In this document: positions 18,508 through 26,759 of the stretch, piece after piece
Layout: every line of letters starts with the position of its first letter
Numbering within the stretch: the stretch's first letter is position 1
From: JAVBLD01 sp031553705
GTDB taxonomy: Bacteria > Bacteroidota > Bacteroidia > Bacteroidales > Marinifilaceae
DNA length: 64,000 bases
Direction: 5' to 3'
Assembly: GCA_031553705.1 (NCBI GenBank)
Contig: JAVBLD010000016.1
Location: forward strand, 62,001-126,000
Made by a program: the position numbers and the translations under genes
The notes under the pieces: model-generated
Databases searched by the model: none
Told to the model about the DNA's origin: nothing
The model's input: the letters and a program-made list of their open reading frames with translations, nothing else

Positions 18508-19233
18508 ATGAAAAAAGTATTCCCTTATATATTATTGGTCACTTTGTTTGCATACCTGATAATTGTGCTTACCTTTGCAACGGCAAAATTAGGGGAGGTG
18601 AAATGCAAGGGGATAAAGGTTTTTGTCAATGGTACCGACGGGAATGCTTTTATCGATGAAGACGGTGTGTTGAAATTGATAAAACATGGGTACGGGGATA
18701 TTAAAGACAAGAATATTGTCAATGTTGATAAGGACAGTATAGAGCGTGTCCTGGTTAGGAATTCGGTTGTAAAATCGGCACAGGTTTACTACAGTTTAGA
18801 TGGCTATTTCCACGTGGATATCGTACAACGTAAGCCTGTACTTAGAGTATTGACAGGGGCAGGGTATTATGTTGATGAGGATGGAAAAGCGATGCCTTTA
18901 TCTACAAAGTATACGTCCAGGGTTGTAGTAGCAACCGGGAGTATATCCAAAAAATTTGCTTGTAATAATTTATATCCTTTTGTGATGGCTTTGCGGAAAG
19001 ACGATTTCTGGAATGCTATGGTAGAACAGATCGTTGTGGAGAGCGATGAAGAGGTTATACTGATTCCTAAAGTGGGAAGCTTCAGAATCGTTATGGGAAA
19101 ATTGGATGATTTTGAGAAAAAGTTAGAAAAATTACATTTTTTTCTACGAGAGGGTATCACTCTGAAAGGATGGAACGTATACAAAGAAATTAACTTGAAA
19201 TTTGAAAATCAAGTGGTTTGTGTAAAAAAGTAA
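18508..19233 (+). CDS. ftsQ: Cell division protein FtsQ
   Basis: A 241-residue bitopic protein: short cytoplasmic N-terminus, a transmembrane helix at about 5-26, then a periplasmic region with a POTRA-like segment (IERVLVRNSVVKSAQVYYS) and the FtsQ-type strand GYFHVDIVQRKPVLRV. FtsQ links early ring components to FtsL/FtsI in the periplasm. Sequence conservation in this family is low; the position between murC and ftsA supports the call. ftsA starts 13 bp downstream. Confidence 0.88.
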   Translation: MKKVFPYILLVTLFAYLIIVLTFATAKLGEVKCKGIKVFVNGTDGNAFIDEDGVLKLIKHGYGDIKDKNIVNVDKDSIERVLVRNSVVKSAQVYYSLDGYFHVDIVQRKPVLRVLTGAGYYVDEDGKAMPLSTKYTSRVVVATGSISKKFACNNLYPFVMALRKDDFWNAMVEQIVVESDEEVILIPKVGSFRIVMGKLDDFEKKLEKLHFFLREGITLKGWNVYKEINLKFENQVVCVKK

Positions 19234-19246
19234 AATCATTGATGAT

Positions 19247-20404
19247 ATGAGTTTGATTGCATCTTTAGATATCGGTTCCGAGAAAATAACATTGGCGTTG
19301 GGTACGTTTGGCTATGAGGGGAGATGTCGTTTGACCGGGATTAAAACGGTGGTTTCGCAGGGAATACAACAGGGAATGGTAACGGATAGATCTAAAGCGA
19401 TGGCATCTATCCGGTATCTGATGAATGAGCTGGTGAAGGAGAGGCATATAGAGAGATTAAATGTAGCTTTGTCGGGACAGGCGTTAGAGGTGACGGAACA
19501 GGTTGTAGAGATATCTGTGCAGCGTAAGGCGGTGGAATACAGTGATTTGTTTCGGGCGGAACAACGATGTGCTGATCTGATGGGTAGGAAAGATCGTGAA
19601 TTGATTGATTTGATACCGACAGCTTATTCGGTCGATGAAGAAGCGTTTGTTGCCGATCCGTTGGGAAGGCATGGAAGAAATTTAACAGTTTATTACCAGG
19701 TGTATACTGCGGATTCCCATTATCTTTCCGATCTGAGGAGATTGTTGGAAAGTTTTGTTCCGGATGAAATTGATTTTTTCCCTTTGGCCCGTGTTTACGG
19801 GGAGGCGTTGGATGTAAAGTGGATGGAGCATGAAATGGCAGTGGTTGATTTGGGAGCCGGACAGATCAATGTGATGTATTTCAAGGAAGGAATGTTGCAG
19901 AATGAGGCTGTTTTACCGTTGGGGGTGAGAACTGTAGATCTTGATATCGCAAGTGCATTCGGCATTGATGCTGCAAAGGCCCGGCAGTTGAAGCATGATC
20001 ACGGTCAGGCTTTAAGGTCGGTATGTAAGAATAAGAAAATCGTCATACCTGATACAAAGCTACAGGTAGAGAGTCGTGATCTTGTAACAGTGATCCAGAG
20101 CCGTATGGAAGAATTGCTCGAAGGAGCGGTTTATCTTTTGCAGCAATGGGGCTTTGATTATCAGGAAGATGAAATTATCTTGACGGGAGGAGGCAGCCGG
20201 TTGATAGACGTTGACGTTCTGTTGAGTAAGATATCGGGGCATTCTGTTGTCCGGGCGCATATAAAACGGGTAGAAGCCACAAAGGAAGAGATGCTTTGCA
20301 CGCCGGAATACCTGGTAACGTTAGGATTACTGTTGTGCCGGCATGAGGAGCAGGAAGAGAAGAAAGGAGGAATTATGGGGAAATTGAAAGGTCTTTTCGG
20401 ATAG
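19247..20404 (+). CDS. ftsA: Cell division protein FtsA (short form)
   Basis: An actin-like ATPase of 385 residues that anchors FtsZ filaments to the membrane. The phosphate-1 loop LDIGSEKITLALG opens the protein, the FtsA-specific 1C subdomain lies at about 80-165, VVDLGAGQINVMYF forms phosphate loop 2 near residue 203, and ILTGGGSRL the adenosine loop. The C-terminus is an acidic/basic linker ending in a short amphipathic segment (GIMGKLKGLFG), the membrane-targeting helix. It is shorter than the Bacteroidota FtsA proteins I recall, chiefly because the C-terminal linker is almost absent. It precedes two tandem ftsZ genes. Confidence 0.92.
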   Translation: MSLIASLDIGSEKITLALGTFGYEGRCRLTGIKTVVSQGIQQGMVTDRSKAMASIRYLMNELVKERHIERLNVALSGQALEVTEQVVEISVQRKAVEYSDLFRAEQRCADLMGRKDRELIDLIPTAYSVDEEAFVADPLGRHGRNLTVYYQVYTADSHYLSDLRRLLESFVPDEIDFFPLARVYGEALDVKWMEHEMAVVDLGAGQINVMYFKEGMLQNEAVLPLGVRTVDLDIASAFGIDAAKARQLKHDHGQALRSVCKNKKIVIPDTKLQVESRDLVTVIQSRMEELLEGAVYLLQQWGFDYQEDEIILTGGGSRLIDVDVLLSKISGHSVVRAHIKRVEATKEEMLCTPEYLVTLGLLLCRHEEQEEKKGGIMGKLKGLFG

Positions 20405-20500
20405 AGTTTTTAGCGTCCGCAGATTGTTATAGTTTTGTATTACTTTCAATTGTCAACTTTCAACTAATTTTTGCCTTTGTATTTAAAATAGTTTTAGATT

Positions 20501-21814
20501 ATGGATATAGATGATGAATTGCTGTCGCTGAAGTTACCGGAGCAGGAAGAATCAATCATTAAGGTGATTGGTGTCGGAGGGGGAGGGAGTAATGCCGTAA
20601 ATCATATGTTCAGACAAGGTATACGGGGTGTGGAGTTTGTTGTTTGCAATACGGATATCCAGGCATTGCGCCAGAGCCGGGTGAAAAACCGTATACAGCT
20701 TGGAAAAGAGCTGACAGAGGGACGTGGGGCCGGTTGTTTGCCGGAAAGAGGCCGCCAGTCGGCTATGGAGAGCATGGATTTTATAAAGACCCTTTTGCAG
20801 CGCAATACCAAAATGATATTTATCACTGCCGGCATGGGAGGAGGTACCGGAACGGGGGCGGCGCCGGAGATTGCCAAACAGGCCCGTGAAATGGGAATCC
20901 TGACGGTCGGGATTGTGACGATTCCGTTTAGTTTCGAAGGAAAGAAAAAGGTTGAACAGGCAATGGAGGGGATTGATGAGTTGGAGGAGTATGTGGACGC
21001 TTTGCTGATCATCAATAATGAGAAATTGAGGGATATGTACGGCGACCTGAAGCTTTCGGAGGCCTTTGCGAGGGCGGATAATGTATTGACTATCGCCGCC
21101 AAGAGCATCGCTGAAATCATTACGGTGAAAGGATATGTAAATGTGGACTTCGCTGATGTGGATAGTGTGATGCGGAATAGTGGCGTGGCTCTGATGGGAG
21201 CTTCCGAGGCGGAAGGGGAAGACCGGGCGATGCGGGCGCTGGAGGAGGCATTGGTTTCACCTTTGTTAAACAGCTATGATATCCGGGGTGCATCCAATAT
21301 TTTATTAAATATGCTGTATGGGGAGAAAGAGGTGACAATGGATGAGATTACGCTGATTACCGATAGCTTACAGGAACGGGTGGGGCACGGTGTGAATGTG
21401 ATCTGGGGCGCAGCTAAAGATAATTCGCTGGGGGATAAATTACGTGTCGCGGTGATTGCTACCGGATTTAACAATAGCGGGACTAAGATGTATGCTTTAC
21501 AGGGAGGTGCGGATAAGGTAAAGCCCGAGCCGCCGAAGGAGCAAAAACAGCCGGATTTTAAAGTGGAAGCTTTGCCAGAGGATCTGGAAATGAGGGTTGA
21601 ACATACGGCTAATCTGGAAGAAGAGGCCCGCCGCAGGAGATTAAGGCAGGAAGAGGAGAGAAGGCGCAGGCAGAAAAGAGAGATGAATCGCCGGGAGGAT
21701 GCCTTTGAGAGAAGCCATCGGGGTGTGAATGAGGTCCCGAATACTGACAACTGGTTTAGGCGAAAATTTGGTAACCTGTTCAATGAGGATGGGGTACGGG
21801 ATCCTGAAATGTAA
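20501..21814 (+). CDS. ftsZ: Cell division GTPase FtsZ, first paralog (arginine-rich linker, non-canonical tail)
   Basis: A 437-residue tubulin-like GTPase. The nucleotide-binding GVGGGGSNAV, the tubulin signature GGGTGTGAAP, and the catalytic T7-loop NVDFADV are intact, so GTP hydrolysis in filaments is expected. After the globular domain (to about residue 330) comes a charged linker with runs of Glu and Arg (ARRRRLRQEEERRRRQKRE) and a terminus around NWFRRKFGNLFNEDG. That end lacks the proline-aromatic-arginine peptide by which most FtsZ proteins bind FtsA; the WFRRKFGNLF stretch could instead be an amphipathic membrane- or protein-binding helix. A second ftsZ begins 12 bp after its stop. 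Confidence 0.95.
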   Translation: MDIDDELLSLKLPEQEESIIKVIGVGGGGSNAVNHMFRQGIRGVEFVVCNTDIQALRQSRVKNRIQLGKELTEGRGAGCLPERGRQSAMESMDFIKTLLQRNTKMIFITAGMGGGTGTGAAPEIAKQAREMGILTVGIVTIPFSFEGKKKVEQAMEGIDELEEYVDALLIINNEKLRDMYGDLKLSEAFARADNVLTIAAKSIAEIITVKGYVNVDFADVDSVMRNSGVALMGASEAEGEDRAMRALEEALVSPLLNSYDIRGASNILLNMLYGEKEVTMDEITLITDSLQERVGHGVNVIWGAAKDNSLGDKLRVAVIATGFNNSGTKMYALQGGADKVKPEPPKEQKQPDFKVEALPEDLEMRVEHTANLEEEARRRRLRQEEERRRRQKREMNRREDAFERSHRGVNEVPNTDNWFRRKFGNLFNEDGVRDPEM

Positions 21815-21825
21815 GTAAAAAATAT

Positions 21826-22965
21826 TTGACCATGGTTGATGGATTGATCAATTTTAACCTGAATGAGGAAACGCCTACGATCATTAAAGTGATTGGAGTC
21901 GGTGGCGGCGGTGGAAATGCTGTTGAATATATGTATTCAAAAGGGATATGTGATGTTGATTTTGTGATTTGCAATACGGATTTCCAGGCATTGAAGAATA
22001 GTCCGATACCGTTTAAAATACAGCTTGGCAAGGAGTTGACGGGAGGGCATGGCGCCGGTAATAACCCGGATGTAGGAGAGAAATCGGCGCAGGAGAACCT
22101 CGAAGATATTGCAGCATTGTTGCGGCAACATACAAAAATGGTGTTTATCACGGCGGCTATGGGAGGAGGAACCGGTACCGGAGCGGCGCCGATAATTGCC
22201 AAACTGGCCAAGAGTATGGGAATTCTGACAGTAGGTATTGTTTCGATACCGGCACGCTTTGAAGGGCCTAAAAGGCTTGAACAGGCGCGTGACGGCTTGA
22301 AGCGTCTGAAAGATTACGTGGATTGCCTGATTGTCATTGACAATGAGAAGATAAAAAAGATATACGGCTCACAGACAATATCGGCGGCTTTTGCCAAAGC
22401 AAATGATGTTTTGAATATTGCTGCAAAAGGAATTGCCGAAATTATTACCTTGCCGGGATATATCAATGTGGATTTTGCCGATGTACGCACTGTGATGACC
22501 GATAGCGGTGTGGCTGTGATGGGTGCAGCTCAGGCTTCAGGCGAAGACCGTGCAAAACGGGCGATAGCCGAAGCGTTGGATAGCCCGCTGTTGAATAACA
22601 GTGATATCCTGGGGGCAAAAAATATTTTGTTGAATATCACTTCCGGAACAGATGAAATTACGATGAATGAGATGACGGAAATCACATCGTATATTATCCG
22701 CAAAGTGGGGAATTGTGCCGCTGTGATCTGGGGAGTGGGAACGGATCCCGCGTTAGGAGATGCTATTTCGGTGACGGTTATTGCAACTGGTTTCCCGACC
22801 AGCGATATAGAGATTCTGGATCAGTCGCCGAGTCCCAAAGGGGATGAAAAACCGTTTCCATTGAAAGGAAGCGAAGTGGTTGTCCGGCAAGGATTGAGTC
22901 AGGATGAGATAAAAAGATTAGAAACAACGCCTGCCTATAAACGCAGGGATATAAAGATAATATAA
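21826..22965 (+). CDS. ftsZ: Cell division GTPase FtsZ, second tandem paralog (canonical C-terminal peptide)
   Basis: A second full FtsZ of 379 residues directly behind the first, 12 bp apart, so surely in the same transcript. It has its own GVGGGGGNAV, GGGTGTGAAP and NVDFADV motifs, so it appears catalytically competent, and diverges throughout from the first copy, so the duplication is not recent. The linker is short (about 40 residues) and ends with LETTPAYKRRDIKII, matching the conserved FtsZ tail that docks on FtsA and other partners. Tandem paralogs with different tails suggest a copolymer or division of labour; this is inference. Confidence 0.95.
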   Translation: MTMVDGLINFNLNEETPTIIKVIGVGGGGGNAVEYMYSKGICDVDFVICNTDFQALKNSPIPFKIQLGKELTGGHGAGNNPDVGEKSAQENLEDIAALLRQHTKMVFITAAMGGGTGTGAAPIIAKLAKSMGILTVGIVSIPARFEGPKRLEQARDGLKRLKDYVDCLIVIDNEKIKKIYGSQTISAAFAKANDVLNIAAKGIAEIITLPGYINVDFADVRTVMTDSGVAVMGAAQASGEDRAKRAIAEALDSPLLNNSDILGAKNILLNITSGTDEITMNEMTEITSYIIRKVGNCAAVIWGVGTDPALGDAISVTVIATGFPTSDIEILDQSPSPKGDEKPFPLKGSEVVVRQGLSQDEIKRLETTPAYKRRDIKII

Positions 22966-23040
22966 GGTGCAAAGATGTAAGTTTTAGGTTTTCGATTTTA
23001 GATTTTGGATTGAAGGGGGATTATAGATATTGCACCTTAT
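22962..23040. repeat. 11-bp perfect inverted repeat around a low-complexity tract
   Basis: ATAAGGTGCAA at 22962-22972 (covering the ftsZ stop codon) is the exact reverse complement of TTGCACCTTAT at 23030-23040. The 57 bp between them consist largely of a GATTTTAGATTTTGG-like tract. The right arm overlaps a likely -33 element of the helicase promoter. It could form a long-loop hairpin or be the ends of a tiny non-autonomous insertion. Confidence 0.6.
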
Positions 23041-23059
23041 GCCCTCTGCTTTATCTTGG
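23029..23059 (+). promoter_or_regulatory. Probable promoter of the DEAD-box helicase gene
   Basis: ATTG at 23029-23032 and TATCTTGG at 23052-23059 are 19 bp apart, each one base off the Bacteroidota consensus (TTTG, 19 bp, TAnnTTTG). The -7 element lies 41 bp before the helicase start. Confidence 0.5.
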
Positions 23060-23100
23060 AAAAAAATAGAAAGTCGAGAGGTTTAATTTAACAGTGTTTA

Positions 23101-24951
23101 ATGGAAAATTTTAAGAATTTAGGTTTAGAAGGAGAAATTCTAAAGGGGATTGTCGATTTGGGATTCGAGACACCGACCCCGGTACAAGAAAAGGTTATCC
23201 CTGTTATTTTGGGAGAAGAAAACGATTTGGTGGTGCTGGCGCAGACCGGAACCGGAAAAACGGCAGCCTTTGGTTTGCCGTTATTGCAGAAACTGGATGT
23301 CGGCCGGAATGAAATACAAGTATTGATTTTAAGTCCTACGAGAGAGTTGTGTGTGCAGATCGGAAACGACCTGCAAAATTATGCCAAGTACCGGAAAGAT
23401 ATCCGGACGCTTTGTGTATATGGCGGGACTGAAATACGCCGTCAAATTAAGGAATTGGAGAAAGGAATACATATTTTAGTGGCTACTCCGGGTCGTTTGT
23501 GTGACCTGATCAAACGGGATGCGGTGGATATCAAACAGGTACGGTATGTTGTGCTGGATGAAGCCGATGAGATGTTGAATATGGGTTTCAAGGAGGACTT
23601 GAATTTTATTCTGGATGAGGTTCCTGAAGAGCGGAAAACTTACCTGTTTTCGGCAACGATGCCGAAGGAGGTAGAGCGGATTGCCAAAAACTATCTGCAT
23701 GATTCGAAAGAGATCTCTACCGGAAAGAAAAACCAGGGTGCAGATACGGTCAGTCATATATATTATCAGGTGAGGGCGAAAGATTGCTATGAGACCCTGC
23801 ACCGGGTGATCGATTGTGCTCCGGATATGTATGCCATTATTTTTACCCGTACAAAGATCGATGCCCGGGATATTGTCAAGAAATTGCAGAAGGACGGGAT
23901 CGATTGCGATGCGTTGCATGGCGATCTGAGCCAGACACAACGGGACGATGTGATGGCACGGTTCCGTGCAAAACGCCTAAAAGTACTGGTAGCGACGGAT
24001 GTTGCAGCCCGAGGTTTGGATGTGGATAATCTTACGCATGTGATTAACTATAATATGCCGGAAGACATTGAAAGTTATACCCACCGGAGCGGACGTACCG
24101 GGCGTGCCGGAAAAGAGGGGATATCGGTGGCTATTATCAACTCGAAAGAGATGGGTAAAATCCGCCGGGTGGAGAGTATGCTCAAGAAAAAATTCCAGTA
24201 TTGCGAGGTGCCCGGCGGCGAAGAGGTGTGCCGTGCTCAATTGCTTTACTATGCCGATAAGGTGTTAGACGCCGAGAAAAAAACCACCTTTGATAAATAT
24301 CAGCAGGAGTTGTTTGGAAAATTTGCCGACTTGTCAAAGGAAGAGTTGATACAATATATCGTGTCGTATGAGTTCGGTAAGTTGTTGAAAAAGTATGCTT
24401 CTGTAGAAGATTTGAATATCTCTGCGGAAGAGAGACATGGAGAACGGGGACGGGACAGAGGCCGCGATCGGGACCGTAATGGCGATCGTGATTACGGCCG
24501 CGACCGCGGCAGATCGCAAGAGAATAACTTTACGCTTTTCAATGTAAATGTAGGGCGTGACGATGGTTTTACTCCGCGCGACCTGATGTCGATTATCAAT
24601 CAGTTTGGTCCTCGCAAGGGATTGGATATCGGCGGAATCCGCATCTTTGACAATAATACCAAATTTGAGGTCGACGTGACCGATGTCAAGGGATTTGCTT
24701 CGAGTTTCGTTAATGTGAACTTTAATGGTTTGCCTTTTATTGTGACCGAGACAGCTGAACGCCGGGGCAATTTCAGGAGCGATGGCGACAGGAGGGGAGG
24801 CGGAAAGCATTCCGGTGGCGGCTATCGTAACTCGGCGTCTAATAACAAATGGAAAGGGGAAGGGCGTCGTAGCGACGGAAGCAGTCGTGGCCGCTTTGGA
24901 GAAAAAAAGAGAGGTGTCGAAGGCGGTGGCAAGCCAAGAAAACGGTTTTAA
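23101..24951 (+). CDS. DEAD-box ATP-dependent RNA helicase with DbpA-type RNA-binding domain
   Basis: A 616-residue helicase. Q motif (FETPTPVQEKVIP), motif I AQTGTGKT, PTRELC, VLDEADEML, FSATMPKE and the C-terminal HRSGRTGRAG box are all intact. A basic/acidic Arg-Asp repeat linker (about 447-475, RDRGRDRDRNGD-like) leads to a DbpA-type RNA-binding domain (about 475-550) and a Gly/Arg-rich tail ending KPRKRF. This is the CsdA/DeaD layout: remodelling of rRNA or mRNA structure, often needed in the cold. A terminator follows directly, so it is a single-gene unit. Confidence 0.93.
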   Translation: MENFKNLGLEGEILKGIVDLGFETPTPVQEKVIPVILGEENDLVVLAQTGTGKTAAFGLPLLQKLDVGRNEIQVLILSPTRELCVQIGNDLQNYAKYRKDIRTLCVYGGTEIRRQIKELEKGIHILVATPGRLCDLIKRDAVDIKQVRYVVLDEADEMLNMGFKEDLNFILDEVPEERKTYLFSATMPKEVERIAKNYLHDSKEISTGKKNQGADTVSHIYYQVRAKDCYETLHRVIDCAPDMYAIIFTRTKIDARDIVKKLQKDGIDCDALHGDLSQTQRDDVMARFRAKRLKVLVATDVAARGLDVDNLTHVINYNMPEDIESYTHRSGRTGRAGKEGISVAIINSKEMGKIRRVESMLKKKFQYCEVPGGEEVCRAQLLYYADKVLDAEKKTTFDKYQQELFGKFADLSKEELIQYIVSYEFGKLLKKYASVEDLNISAEERHGERGRDRGRDRDRNGDRDYGRDRGRSQENNFTLFNVNVGRDDGFTPRDLMSIINQFGPRKGLDIGGIRIFDNNTKFEVDVTDVKGFASSFVNVNFNGLPFIVTETAERRGNFRSDGDRRGGGKHSGGGYRNSASNNKWKGEGRRSDGSSRGRFGEKKRGVEGGGKPRKRF

Positions 24952-24962
24952 TTACAATCCAT

Positions 24963-24996
24963 AAACAAGAGGCTGAATTCTAAGCCTCTTGTTTTC
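24963..24996 (+). terminator. Rho-independent terminator after the helicase gene
   Basis: A perfect 12-bp stem (24963-24974 with 24983-24994; AAACAAGAGGCT and its complement) with an 8-nt loop, ending in a run of T, 12 bp after the stop codon. Confidence 0.9.
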
Positions 24997-25384
24997 TTAC
25001 TATGTGAACCAGTGAATCCTAAACCTCACATGATATCATAATTTTCCCGGCTTGCGGATATATGCCGGATCTTTCCGAATATTTTGTTGTTTCTTTTTAT
25101 ATTTTTTCAATAAGGATCGGGATCATTCCCGATACTGTCCCTTCCTTCACTATCAATGTGATTACACATAGCTATGTGGAATTGTCATAGGTTTTTGTAT
25201 CGGCTTGGCTGGTAATTGAATATATGGTTAGTAAACCGGTAGAAAAGATGCTCTTATGCAAAAGAATATGTATCTTTGACAGAGAAATACATTTTACAAT
25301 GACTTGTAAAATAAAAAAAGTAGTCGTTGTTGCATACATTTTGGGCGGTTCAACAATTATTTAAAGTCATTTAAACGAGATATA
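24997..25384. other. Intergenic region carrying a likely rmuC promoter
   Basis: No gene is visible in this AT-rich spacer. TATCTTTG at 25271-25278 matches the -7 consensus exactly, but no TTTG is found 19 bp upstream. A transcript from it would have a leader of about 100 nt before rmuC. Confidence 0.45.
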
Positions 25385-26701
25385 ATGTCGGAAATAATAC
25401 TAATTGGTTGTTTAGGCTTGGTAGCCGGGGGAGGGATCGGCTATTTGATCGCTTATAGTGCAAGAAAGGGTGTACAGGTACGGTATGATCTTTTAAAAAA
25501 AGAGTTTGACGAATCGCATATCCGGGAACAAAAAATTACGGATGAGAAGATCGAGTTGTTAAAGGAAACGGAACGTTTAAAGGAGAATACCCGTTTTTTA
25601 CAGGAAAAGCAGGAGGAGCAGAAGATGGAGATAAGCAATATGCATAAGATGCTGACTGATCAGTTTAAAAACCTGGCGAATGATATTCTGGAAGATAAGA
25701 GTAAACGATTTGTGGAAACAAATCAGATTAATATTGAAAAGATTTTATCCCCGCTGAATAAGGATATAGAAGAGTTTAAGAAGAAAGTGGATGAGGTATA
25801 TCACAAAGAATCGACCGAACGGACTGTACTGGAACGAAAAATTGCTGATCTGGTTCAATTAAATAATCAGATCCGGGAAGATGCAACCAATCTGACCAGG
25901 GCACTGAAAGGGAATACGAAGATGCAGGGCGATTGGGGAGAGATGATATTGGAGCGGATTCTGGAAAATTCCGGTTTGACCAGAGGAAGAGAGTATTTTG
26001 TACAGGAAACGCTCCGGGATAAAGCGGACCGGGTGGTTAGAACCGAGACCGGCGGGCGTATGCAGCCGGATGTGGTGGTGATTTATCCGGATAACCGGAA
26101 AGTGATCATTGATTCGAAAGTGTCTTTGACGGCTTATGTCAATTATTGCGAAGCTACGACCGACGAGGAGCTGGAAATGGCTTTGCGTTTGCATCTGCAG
26201 TCCGTCAGAAAACATATCGACGAATTATCCGTTAAGAACTATAGCGTTTATATTGAAGGAACCTTGGACTTTGTGATGTTGTTTATTCCGAATGAATCCT
26301 CGTATGTATTGGCGATGCAAGCAGATGCCAATCTATGGAATGAAGCCTATAAGAAGCGGGTATTGTTGTTGAGCCCCGCTAATTTGATTGTTTCATTGAA
26401 ACTGACAGCCGATTTATGGAGCCGGGAGTATCAGAACCGGAATGCATTGGAAATAGCCGACCGCGGGGCTAAACTATACGATAAGTGTGTGGCCTTCCTG
26501 CATAGTTTTACTACCATTGGCGACCAAATTAAAAAAGTACAGGACAGTTATGATCAGGCTCTTGTCCGGTTAAACACCGGTAATGGAAATCTGATTTCAC
26601 AGATACTCAAATTAAAAGAGCTGGGAGTGAAGTCGCAAAAAGGTAATAAAGAGATCCCTTCAGAATTGCTTCAGGACCAGATGAATGATGAACTGAATTA
26701 G
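25385..26701 (+). CDS. rmuC: DNA recombination protein RmuC family
   Basis: A 438-residue protein with an N-terminal membrane anchor (about 3-22), a long coiled coil (about 30-100, Lys/Glu rich) and the RmuC core, a PD-(D/E)XK-type nuclease-like fold with the motifs KMQGDWGEMILERILENSG (about 178-196), RMQPDVVVIYPD and VIIDSKVSL. RmuC limits inversion between short inverted repeats in Escherichia coli and has been implicated in anti-phage and DNA-turnover roles. The downstream neighbour is a broken gene on the other strand. Confidence 0.92.
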   Translation: MSEIILIGCLGLVAGGGIGYLIAYSARKGVQVRYDLLKKEFDESHIREQKITDEKIELLKETERLKENTRFLQEKQEEQKMEISNMHKMLTDQFKNLANDILEDKSKRFVETNQINIEKILSPLNKDIEEFKKKVDEVYHKESTERTVLERKIADLVQLNNQIREDATNLTRALKGNTKMQGDWGEMILERILENSGLTRGREYFVQETLRDKADRVVRTETGGRMQPDVVVIYPDNRKVIIDSKVSLTAYVNYCEATTDEELEMALRLHLQSVRKHIDELSVKNYSVYIEGTLDFVMLFIPNESSYVLAMQADANLWNEAYKKRVLLLSPANLIVSLKLTADLWSREYQNRNALEIADRGAKLYDKCVAFLHSFTTIGDQIKKVQDSYDQALVRLNTGNGNLISQILKLKELGVKSQKGNKEIPSELLQDQMNDELN

Positions 26702-26759
26702 TTTAGATATATATTCTGTTGTACCGATTCGCCAGGCATTGTTTGTTGGTCATTTTATC

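Noticed and set aside
18805..18822. TTTCCACGTGGATATC in ftsQ as a parS-like site
   Set aside because: It shares the CACGTG core and some flank with parS consensus but is imperfect, lies in coding sequence (FHVDI) and is far from parB.
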